This document shows positions 57,395-63,645 of a DNA stretch of 63,645 nt, piece by piece. Each line of letters opens with the position of its first letter. Position 1 is the first letter of the stretch. The DNA is from Gracilibacillus oryzae (GTDB lineage: Bacteria; Bacillota; Bacilli; Bacillales; Amphibacillaceae). Position numbers and translations under genes: made by a program. The notes below the pieces were generated by a model that saw only the letters and a list, made by a program, of their open reading frames with translations, made no database searches and was not told the origin of the DNA. The DNA is taken from assembly GCF_009498735.1 (NCBI RefSeq), contig NZ_ML762425.1, forward strand, positions 441,396 to 505,040. Direction: 5' to 3'.

Positions 57395-57543
57395 TATCAC
57401 ACCCTGCATCTTTTTGCATACATTCATGATATAATTTTATGCAACATTTAGCAAGCTAGAACTTTTTTTGCGATATATATTACCATTATGCTATACTACT
57501 CATAGTATTTGTTGAGCGAAATTGTTTAGAATGGGGTTCTATT

Positions 57544-57786
57544 ATGAGATTAGTTGCGCTTTTGCTATTAGTTCTGCCTGCGGTTTTAGCGACTTATGGA
57601 ATTAAATTAATGAGGGATGCTTTTTTCGGGGAGTTAACAGCAATATTCTTCCATATAGTTGTGCAATTTATTATTGGTTTTCTCTTATTTATCGGTGGGC
57701 TATTCTTTATCGGAGGATTCATTTTACACCGAGATAAAAAACGACAATTAATAAAAGGCGGAAAAAATAACAGATTTAATCATTGA
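57544..57786 (+). CDS. yqzF: DUF2627 small membrane protein YqzF
   Basis: An 80-residue protein with two hydrophobic segments and basic tail (HRDKKRQLIKGG). It is the DUF2627 family member next to bkdR, divergent from it, as in B. subtilis. Function unknown. Confidence 0.85.
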   Translation: MRLVALLLLVLPAVLATYGIKLMRDAFFGELTAIFFHIVVQFIIGFLLFIGGLFFIGGFILHRDKKRQLIKGGKNNRFNH

Positions 57787-57808
57787 TCTGTCATTTTTCC
57801 GCCTTTTC
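57753..57808 (+). terminator. Terminator overlapping the end of yqzF
   Basis: AAAAGGCGGAAAAA pairs with TTTTTCCGCCTTTT; an inner ACAGAT/ATCTGT stem extends it. The stem starts within the coding sequence. Confidence 0.8.
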
Positions 57809-57880
57809 TTTGTCATTTTAATTTAGTTTTCACTGGAAAACGAAACTTTACTAATGAACAGGAAATATTGTTAATACTGA

Positions 57881-59227
57881 TTATTCAAAAAACATTTCAT
57901 ATAGTGCTTTAACAGAATCATTTACTTTTGATGCTTTGACACCAAACATCATCGATACTTCAGAAGACCCCTGATTGATCATTTCCAAGTTTACATTCGC
58001 TTTTGCAAAAGCATGTGTTGCCTTATCTGCTAAACCAACTGTACTATCCATCCCTTCACCAACGACCATAATTAACGCTAAATCACGATCAATATGTACG
58101 GTATCAGGATGAAGTTCTTCCTTGATTCTGGCAACAACTCTTTCTTCTTTCTCTTGTGTCATTCGAGATTCTCTTATGATAACAGAAATATCATCAATGC
58201 CAGACGGTGTATGTTCAAAAGAAATCCCTTCATCTTCCAGAATAGTTAACAATTTGCGACCGAATCCAATTTCTCTATTCATCAGGTACTTGCTGATATA
58301 AATGCTAACAAAACCTGTATCACTTGCAATACCTACAACAGGATTAGGCTGCGGTTCTTTCTTTGATACGATAATTGTACCCATTGCAGAAGGATTGTTC
58401 GTGTTTTTAATACAAACAGGAATATCTGCTTTGAATGCCGGAATTAGCGCTTCATCATGAAATACAGAGAAACCTGCATATGACAATTCGCGCATTTCCT
58501 TGTATGTTAGTGAGGTAATTTCTTTCGGATTTGATACGATATTAGGATTTACACAATACACAGAATCCACGTCTGTAAAATTCTCATATAAATCTGCTTT
58601 TACCCCTGCTGCAACAATCGAACCGGTAATATCGGATCCGCCACGGGAAAACGTAATCAGTTTGTCATCCTTTGTATAACCAAAGAACCCAGGAATAATG
58701 ACAATTTCCTCACGGTCTCTAAGTTTGTATAACTGATCGTAACTTTCATCTAAGATTTGTGCACTTCCCGGATTATCACTGACAAAGATCCCCGCCTCTT
58801 TAGGGTTTAAATATACAGCTTTCAAACCAAGTGATTGCAAATATACACTTAATATTTTCGCCAGCGAGTCTTCACCTGTTGCTTTAATTGCATCCATTTT
58901 TAGATCATCACTTCTGTCAGAAGCAAATATATCCAAAACTCCTTGTTTGATTTCAGCAATAACATCTTCTGAGATATTCAATTCAGAGGTAATGTCTTTA
59001 AATCGATTTAAGACAACCTCTAATTTGTCTTCATATGGATCACTATTTAAGAATGCTTCACCCATCTCAATCAAGAGGTCTGTAACTTTCGTATCTTCTG
59101 AAAAACGCTTTCCGGGTGCAGATACGATGATTACTTTTCTATCTTGATCATCTTGAATAATATTTGCTACTTTACGTAATTGTTCAGCATTTGCTACTGA
59201 ACTACCTCCAAATTTAGCTACTTTCAT
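57881..59227 (-). CDS. Aspartate kinase (YclM/ThrD type)
   Basis: A 448-residue monofunctional aspartokinase. VAKFGGSSVANAEQLRKVA is the substrate lysine motif; FSRGGSDITGS and two ACT domains (VSIYISKYLM and LALIMVVGEGM regions) follow. The length and start fit the class III enzyme YclM. No lysine riboswitch is seen in the leader. It phosphorylates aspartate for lysine, threonine and methionine. Confidence 0.9.
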   Translation of the reverse strand: MKVAKFGGSSVANAEQLRKVANIIQDDQDRKVIIVSAPGKRFSEDTKVTDLLIEMGEAFLNSDPYEDKLEVVLNRFKDITSELNISEDVIAEIKQGVLDIFASDRSDDLKMDAIKATGEDSLAKILSVYLQSLGLKAVYLNPKEAGIFVSDNPGSAQILDESYDQLYKLRDREEIVIIPGFFGYTKDDKLITFSRGGSDITGSIVAAGVKADLYENFTDVDSVYCVNPNIVSNPKEITSLTYKEMRELSYAGFSVFHDEALIPAFKADIPVCIKNTNNPSAMGTIIVSKKEPQPNPVVGIASDTGFVSIYISKYLMNREIGFGRKLLTILEDEGISFEHTPSGIDDISVIIRESRMTQEKEERVVARIKEELHPDTVHIDRDLALIMVVGEGMDSTVGLADKATHAFAKANVNLEMINQGSSEVSMMFGVKASKVNDSVKALYEMFFE

Positions 59228-59400
59228 CTTATAACCTCTCCAATAATTATTTTTATACCAATAAAAATATTATCATATTTCAGAACATTTTGTTAAATAA
59301 AAGTTGGCTATAAATGAAATTATATTGGAGAATGTCGGCGTTTAGCAAGTTAGCGTCTTGTACACGCTTAATTTTAACGATATATGAGCTGTAACCCCAA

Positions 59401-60003
59401 TTATTTAGAAAGAACCATCTGGGTCCAGTAATCTCTATTTTACTCATAACCTGCCCCAATATGGATAAAGTTCCCGTTCAAGATATTCTTTCGGTGTCCA
59501 CTGGAGTTCGTCCATGCTTGTACAACTTGTCGCGGTGTTTGCTGTCCTTTGACAATATTTTCTGCTGCAGAACGATAGGAAACACCAAAATCTTGCATCA
59601 TATGAAATGGAGATCCATAAGTAGGACTATGACTAAAATACTGATTAATACTCATATCTTCAGACTTATATCGAGCAACTCTTGATAATTGCCAATTCGG
59701 CTTTAATGGAGGTAAACCATATTTTGCTCTCTCTTGATTTGTCAGTTGTATATCTTGATGTTCCATCCTCTTGACTTGATCGATGCTTGGTATGATAACT
59801 TTTTGGCCTGGATAAATTCTGTCAGGATTACTTATTTCTTCATTTATTTCAATTATTTCTGTTAAACTCATTTTATATTTCTTTGATATCTTCCATAATG
59901 TATCACCATGTTTTACATAATAGCTGCTTGAAGCTAATACTGTTTTTGGAATCAATAAAACAAGCAACATTACTAAAAAAGACGAAACAACTTTCTTTTT
60001 TAT
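59401..60003 (-). pseudogene. Damaged secreted LysM-CAP protein gene
   Basis: Signal peptide, LysM (YYVKHGDTLWKISKKYKM) and CAP domain (YKSEDMSINQYFSHSP, HRKNILNGNFIHIGAGYE) as in YkwD-type proteins. Two lesions are visible. First, the natural signal peptide with its KKKVVSSFLV head begins at ATA (60003), exactly six bases behind a perfect GGAGGA; the nearest ATG (59970) lies inside the hydrophobic core. Second, an in-frame TAA (59440-59442) stops the frame after GAGYE, but the normal tail NRDYWTQMVLSK continues in frame to 59401. Either a degraded gene or, less likely, one using an odd start and readthrough. Confidence 0.75.
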
Positions 60004-60086
60004 CAGTTGTCCTCCAGATTCTTTTCATCGATAATTTTTTGTCCCATTTATTTTTGCTAACAATGATATTTTATTATGTAACGACG

Positions 60087-60120
60087 AAAAAACCCTTTCC
60101 AAACACATTTGGAAAGGGAG
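60087..60120 (-). terminator. Terminator of spo0A
   Basis: On the minus strand CCCTTTCC, AAATGTGTTT and GGAAAGGG form a strong hairpin followed by six T. It is 16 bp beyond the spo0A stop. Confidence 0.85.
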
Positions 60121-60135
60121 AGAAATATTATGAAA

Positions 60136-60228
60136 TTATGATGCCCGATGTTCAAGTCTTAATCTGTCTGCAACCATTGCGATAAACTCAGAATTCGTCG
60201 GTTTTGCCTTTGAAACACTGACCGTGTA
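60136..60228 (-). pseudogene. spo0A: Isolated 3' end of spo0A
   Basis: The minus strand encodes about 30 residues from [15 protein letters not shown] to RLRLEHRAS followed by TAA. This is the extreme C-terminus of the sporulation master regulator Spo0A (B. subtilis ends in [13 protein letters not shown]-like sequence and LRLEHKAS, from memory). Upstream of the Tyr codon the homology stops abruptly: the frame reads IIPMC instead of the expected LFG. The rest of the gene is absent up to the right edge. The natural spo0A terminator remains. Most likely the copy left outside an element that integrated into the 3' end of spo0A; the intact gene would then lie beyond the element. Confidence 0.88.
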
Positions 60229-60233
60229 GCACA

Positions 60234-60330
60234 TTGGTATAATAGGGTTTATGTTAATAAGCTTTCTAACTTTGTTGGGTTGTAATATAAGTAATTTATC
60301 GCCTTAATATTTAGTATTTGTTGGTATAAT
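60234..60330. repeat. Direct repeats next to the attachment junction
   Basis: TTGGTATAAT occurs at 60234-60243 and again at 60321-60330, the first copy 6 bp from the last spo0A-matching base. Such repeats may be arm-type integrase or excisionase sites. The gap from 60229 to 60447 holds no other recognisable gene. Confidence 0.4.
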
Positions 60331-60447
60331 TGTATGTTATATTTAAGCAAAAGACAAGCCTTTTTTTGTTATATTTTGATAACGATAAACATATTATAAT
60401 AGGTAGAAACTCGATTTTAATTTACCCGGAAAAACAGTTGCCACACT

Positions 60448-61149
60448 TTACTCAAAAACAATCTCATGTTCGAAAGAAGGCTCTATTTCTTCGTATGTCT
60501 TTTCATCAAGGACTGGGCTAAATATAACTCTCACATTGTTAATGTCAGCATCATCTAAAATATAGTTAAAGATAAGCTCTTTCTTTACGATACCAAAGTA
60601 TAAGTTATCTTCACTCATCATGAAATCATCTAATACGCCATCAATTTGTTCTTTTTTATCCGTAACCAAAGTGGAGATACCATCCCATACAATATCCTGA
60701 TCACTAGTATTTTCGACAATCATTCGAATCTGTAGATAATTAATCTGACTATCCTTAACATCACCGAACTGAGTTAAATAACTTATGAGGTCTTGTGGAA
60801 TTTCAGAGTTATTTAAAACCTTCGCATTAATTAAGTCAATCTTCAATGACCCCTGCTCTATTACTTCATTAATTTCAGCTATATTGAGAAGTTCTACTTT
60901 ACCAGCACCATCTTCATTAGCTGTATCTCCAATTTGTATAAGCGCACCTTCTCGTTCAATCTCTTCTGGACTTCTATTATCTTCTGGCTCAACAACTTCA
61001 GCTTCTTCCTGATTAACTTCCTCTTTCTGAGAAGGTTTTTCAACCTCGGTATTATTCTGTAAATCATCTGCTGCAACTTTTTCGACTGAATCATTATTCG
61101 AACAAGCGATTAAAAATAAAAGTAGCAATAATATTACAATTCTCTTCAA
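60448..61149 (-). CDS. Putative lipoprotein of the element
   Basis: A 233-residue secreted lipoprotein with lipobox LIAC (Cys16), an acidic low-complexity linker (KPSQKEEVNQEEAEVVEPED) and a beta-rich C-terminal part with VENTSDQDIVW, resembling DUF4352/DUF5068-type immunoglobulin-like lipoproteins. I cannot name a function. Such proteins in conjugative elements may act in surface exclusion or as cargo; this is speculative. Confidence 0.7.
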   Translation of the reverse strand: MKRIVILLLLLFLIACSNNDSVEKVAADDLQNNTEVEKPSQKEEVNQEEAEVVEPEDNRSPEEIEREGALIQIGDTANEDGAGKVELLNIAEINEVIEQGSLKIDLINAKVLNNSEIPQDLISYLTQFGDVKDSQINYLQIRMIVENTSDQDIVWDGISTLVTDKKEQIDGVLDDFMMSEDNLYFGIVKKELIFNYILDDADINNVRVIFSPVLDEKTYEEIEPSFEHEIVFE

Positions 61150-61214
61150 ACGTAATCTCCCCTTATGGTTTTAATTTAATAGTACAGGTAGATTTTACCT
61201 GTGTAAAGACAATC

Positions 61215-61382
61215 TTAATCGACTGTCTTATTAATAAGATCTCCCAAAACATTCTGATGCACAATGGATAGCTGGTGAATCACATTGACTAACTCATCTA
61301 TACGCTCTTGGTTCTCCAATTCTTCCGTTACCTTAATTAACTGATCAAGACACTTGCTTAATTTCTCTGCGTTTTTAAACAT
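61215..61382 (-). CDS. Small hypothetical protein, 55 aa
   Basis: Frame starting MFKNAEKLSKCLDQLIKVTE and ending LINKTVD. AAGGGGTGG sits before the ATG, and the predicted chain is one amphipathic helix, likely a coiled coil. It follows the replication-relaxation gene by 12 bp and is probably co-transcribed. Family not recognised. Confidence 0.6.
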   Translation of the reverse strand: MFKNAEKLSKCLDQLIKVTEELENQERIDELVNVIHQLSIVHQNVLGDLINKTVD

Positions 61383-61394
61383 ACTGCCCACCCC

Positions 61395-61982
61395 TTAATA
61401 TATTTTAAATTTGAGTCCATTTTTGACACATGCATCTTTTAACTTTTCTTTTCTAGTTTCGCTAAGTGAATACCATATTAATGTTGGAACATGGTTGTAT
61501 TGCTGCTTAATTAAATTTGATAATGCTCTGTATTTTCTAATTTTTTCATAATTAGTTTTCATTGTTTGCACATTGTCTATCTCTACAAAGCTATAACGTC
61601 CGGCACGTTGGAAAGTAGCATCAGAAATTAAAGTTTCTGTGCCAAAATGAACAGGAATTTCTTTCTTCCATCCTTCTGGCATACCAAGCTTAATATATAA
61701 ATCGTTCCTCATTAGAGTGTGCTTAATCTTATCCCGTTTAAGTTTACTTTGAGTTACTCCGACACGCTCTTTACCACGGTTACTAAGAAAGTAAATCTTC
61801 TTTTCATAACGTACAGAAGACAATAATTTATCTTTTTCCATTTGATACAATATTCTATGAGAGTTTCGATCACCCCCTAACCCTTCGATGATTCGTAATT
61901 GTTCTCGAGTAGCAAAATTAAGTTCAGCCAAACGTAACAATATCTTCTCTTCTCTGATCTTTCTTTGTTCTTGCTGAATCAT
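61395..61982 (-). CDS. Replication-relaxation family protein
   Basis: About 195 residues with an N-terminal winged-helix part (LLRLAELNFATREQLRIIEGLGGDRNSHRIL) and a basic middle. It fits the replication-relaxation family, common on ICEs, plasmids and some phages beside an FtsK-like gene. AAGGAGGT lies 9 nt before the ATG at 61982. It overlaps the ftsK-like gene by 59 nt, so the two are coupled. Its exact role in DNA processing is not established. Confidence 0.75.
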   Translation of the reverse strand: MIQQEQRKIREEKILLRLAELNFATREQLRIIEGLGGDRNSHRILYQMEKDKLLSSVRYEKKIYFLSNRGKERVGVTQSKLKRDKIKHTLMRNDLYIKLGMPEGWKKEIPVHFGTETLISDATFQRAGRYSFVEIDNVQTMKTNYEKIRKYRALSNLIKQQYNHVPTLIWYSLSETRKEKLKDACVKNGLKFKIY

Positions 61983-63066
61983 TAACTTCATACCTCCTTA
62001 ATCGTCTCCACATTTCATCACTGTTAATAAAGAATGTTTGGACAACATGTTCGTGTACGGTTTTATAAATTGCTCTTCCCGGGTACTCTAATTTTTCTGC
62101 ACCATCTTGATCAATTGCTACATTTGATTGTGTAGAAGTTTCTAATTTAAAAGAAATCTTTGCAGATGAATTAGCTTTAATTTGATTATCCATAATTTTC
62201 GCAGTGGGATATTGAGTACCAAAAATCATTCTGTAACCCAGACCACCAGATACTCTCACGATATGACTCATAATTCTTTGGCAAATCTTAGCGTTAAATT
62301 TATCTTCATCACTCATGCTATTATTAGGAACTAATTCTCCAGCTTCATCAATAATGATAAATTTACGTTTATTTATCTTCGTATCTAATATATTTTCTTG
62401 GTAATTAGATTTAAACTGCTGCATGGTCTGTTTTATTTCCTGCTCGACCATTTGTAATGCTGAAGCTGACTCTTTATAATTACTAGCCACAACTTTCACT
62501 TGTTTTATATTAGCGTATCGGTGAAAAGATAATCCTCCCTTAAGATCGAGAATAAAAAATTCTACATCATTAGGATGGTTTTCGATAAAGTGAGTCATTA
62601 AACTTTTCATGAATACAGTTTTCCCCCACCTTGTAGCACCGGCAACAGTCATATGTGGAATCTTATCAAAGTCATGATAAATAAGTTCCTCACCTAGGCT
62701 ATAACCAATCGGTAGCTGCCAATTATCTAATTTTATAAATTTATAATTGTATTTACTGTTTAGATCCTCATGATAAACCTTGATGAATAATTGATTCTTC
62801 AACTCAATTTTAACTGGTCTATTAAGAGTCTTTTGAAGGATGATTTCAAGTTTAGGATCATCAATTAAACCATACGGCAAGTGATAAATGTACGTGTTAC
62901 ATGTATCTGATTTGATTGTTTTAAAATAATAAGGTAGTTGATCTTGAAACCCATATTTAATATTTTTAAACACTAAGTCAATCTTCTCTCTTTCCGTCTT
63001 TTTTCGAAACCATGCATAGTGAATAAGTGTACTTATTCCAATCCAAATTCCAGCTTCTAATAACAT
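61924..63066 (-). CDS. FtsK/SpoIIIE-type DNA-translocase ATPase
   Basis: About 380 residues: an N-terminal hydrophobic segment (residues 1-19), then an FtsK/SpoIIIE ATPase with Walker A GATRWGKT (near 143-150) and Walker B FIIIDEAGE (near 236-244). In ICEs such proteins are coupling ATPases for conjugation; in some prophages their role is unclear. The ATG at 63066 follows GGAGAGGAGA. A 12-bp tandem repeat lies immediately upstream. Confidence 0.82.
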   Translation of the reverse strand: MLLEAGIWIGISTLIHYAWFRKKTEREKIDLVFKNIKYGFQDQLPYYFKTIKSDTCNTYIYHLPYGLIDDPKLEIILQKTLNRPVKIELKNQLFIKVYHEDLNSKYNYKFIKLDNWQLPIGYSLGEELIYHDFDKIPHMTVAGATRWGKTVFMKSLMTHFIENHPNDVEFFILDLKGGLSFHRYANIKQVKVVASNYKESASALQMVEQEIKQTMQQFKSNYQENILDTKINKRKFIIIDEAGELVPNNSMSDEDKFNAKICQRIMSHIVRVSGGLGYRMIFGTQYPTAKIMDNQIKANSSAKISFKLETSTQSNVAIDQDGAEKLEYPGRAIYKTVHEHVVQTFFINSDEMWRRLRRYEVNDSARTKKDQRREDIVTFG

Positions 63067-63084
63067 TGTCTCCTCTCCTCTCTT

Positions 63085-63120
63085 ATGCATATAGAAATGC
63101 ATATACATTTGCATATTCTA
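63085..63120. repeat. Three 12-bp tandem repeats before the ftsK-like gene
   Basis: Units ATGCATATAGAA, ATGCATATACAT and TTGCATATTCTA share TGCATAT at a strict 12-bp period. Located 19 bp upstream of the start. Likely operator half-sites or iterons. Confidence 0.6.
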
Positions 63121-63275
63121 GTCATGAACAATGAAATGAACATTCCGATGTTACTGCAATAACGTTAAAAGGATATAGACAAGCAATAATTTCTAACGCA
63201 TATTAACAAAATGAAATAAGAGTATTGTTTTGATGTTTTTGATTTAATACATAGATACGCACAGAAAGTTTGTAC

Positions 63276-63292
63276 TATGCCAATATGGCATA
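63276..63292. promoter_or_regulatory. Palindromic operator before the Xre-type regulator
   Basis: TATGCCAATATGGCATA is a perfect 17-bp palindrome. TTGTAC lies directly 5' and TTTTTA directly 3', so the palindrome would fill the spacer of a weak promoter for the regulator gene. Autorepression is inferred. Confidence 0.5.
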
Positions 63293-63354
63293 TTTTTATT
63301 TTATATAAAGGAATTAAGCTTTGTGTCTAGAAATTAGTAATTGGTGATGAAGAT

Positions 63355-63546
63355 ATGAATCTAAAGATAGTGGAGACAATTAGGAAGCAAGGTTTTACGG
63401 CAAGAGAAGTAGCAAACAAATTGAATATGGATCCAAACAACTTATCCAGATACGATGCGAAGAAAAGAAAAATCACTCTTGAAACAGCTTATGAGATATC
63501 AAAAATAATTGGATGCAAAGTAGATGACTTGATTAATGAAGAATAA
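63355..63546 (+). CDS. Xre/Cro-type transcriptional regulator
   Basis: A 63-residue single helix-turn-helix domain (FTAREVANKLNMDPNNLSRYDAKKRKITLETAYEISKII). The start at 63355 is preceded by GGTGATGAAGAT. Divergent from the ftsK-like gene with 288 bp between, which holds the tandem repeats and a palindrome. Probably the element's control protein. Lines after 63546 hold no gene I can support. Confidence 0.8.
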   Translation: MNLKIVETIRKQGFTAREVANKLNMDPNNLSRYDAKKRKITLETAYEISKIIGCKVDDLINEE

Positions 63547-63645
63547 TGGATCTATGTCAATAAATTGGACTAAAAATGTTTAATTTTAGTCAAGTACCTA
63601 CCGCGCTACGCTTGCTGGCCTCTGAAGGGAAGGAACGGCATTCTC

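Larger units (their letters stand above)
60229..63645. mobile_element. Integrative element inserted at spo0A (ICE or prophage), one end
   Basis: From the break in spo0A to the window edge, gene content changes from conserved Bacillaceae core to accessory genes: lipoprotein, short ORF, replication-relaxation protein, FtsK/SpoIIIE-type ATPase and Xre-type regulator. This set is typical of ICEs, plasmids and some Bacillus prophages. No integrase is present; it should be at the other end, past 63645. Element class cannot be decided. Confidence 0.7.

Noticed and set aside
57428-57543. Possible sigma-54 promoter before bkdR
   Set aside because: TTGCAT occurs but no GG pair lies at the required 12-bp offset; spacing rules it out.
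59228-59400. Possible lysine riboswitch upstream of aspartokinase
   Set aside because: The leader is short and AT-rich and shows none of the conserved L-box blocks.
60136-60311. Continuous short frame running from the element into the spo0A end
   Set aside because: The frame is open for fewer than 60 codons, the ATG at 60234 has no ribosome site, and the sequence upstream of the junction resembles no protein I know. Treated as chance read-through of the junction.
1-63645. CRISPR arrays, tRNA or rRNA genes
   Set aside because: None seen on reading both strands: no regular repeat-spacer arrays and no rRNA motifs or tRNA cloverleafs were noticed; a tRNA scan was not possible.

Overview
The window is a 63.6 kb piece of low-GC Firmicute chromosome. 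Gene content and gene order point to a spore-forming member of the Bacillaceae, probably a halotolerant genus near Oceanobacillus, Virgibacillus or Gracilibacillus. That placement is inferred from remembered synteny with Bacillus subtilis; no search was run. Nearly everything is vertically inherited and on the minus strand. The last 3.4 kb look foreign.

Region by region. 1-5.3 kb: prsW, ansA, ypdA (bacillithiol disulfide reductase), a gudB-type gene whose catalytic lysines are replaced, and the cotJABC spore-coat operon behind a sigma-E-like promoter. 5.4-9 kb: ypbE, recS, ypbB and ferredoxin. 9-17 kb: rsiX and sigX (with an autoregulatory ECF promoter), then resD-resC-resB-resA and rluB. The place where resE should lie is taken by a cobalamin-riboswitch-controlled pair, a DUF4430 lipoprotein and an ECF-transporter S component. 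17-21 kb: spmB, spmA, dacB, scpB, scpA. 21-34 kb: ribT, ppiB, lysA, a shortened spoVA operon (AA, AB, AF only), the sigF operon, dacF, a MITE-like repeat, and the nucleoside-salvage genes pdp-punA-deoB. 33.4-44.7 kb: xerD, yqzK, fur, spoIIM, an EndoQ-like gene, nudF, an aldo/keto reductase, yqkB, an SDR, a glycerophosphodiesterase, rnz, dinB, a tripeptidase, the tiny Prli42 gene and brxB.

44.8-49.8 kb: an orphan sporulation-type histidine kinase in an operon with a membrane-anchored BMP/Med-like protein, then terC, a TRIC-like channel gene and a Kv-like channel gene without a recognisable selectivity filter. 50-57.4 kb: a branched-chain keto-acid operon (bkdR-buk-lpdV-bkdAA-bkdAB-bkdB) whose bkdR-like regulator lacks the GAFTGA loop and which lacks ptb and bcd. 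Then yqzF, aspartokinase and a damaged LysM-CAP gene.

The most striking feature is at about 60.14-60.23 kb. The last 30 or so codons of spo0A, with its terminator, stand alone and are cut off from the rest of the gene by an abrupt junction. To the right lie genes of an integrative element: a lipoprotein, a small ORF, a replication-relaxation-family protein, an FtsK/SpoIIIE-type ATPase and an Xre-type repressor. The simplest reading is an ICE or prophage integrated in the 3' end of the sporulation master regulator gene. Its integrase and far end are outside the window.

Themes that tie the genes together: sporulation (cotJ, spmAB, dacB, dacF, spoIIA/sigF, spoVA, spoIIM, yjcZ, the kinase-Med pair, spo0A), bacillithiol redox (ypdA, brxB), respiration and cytochrome c maturation (res genes), and branched-chain acid metabolism.
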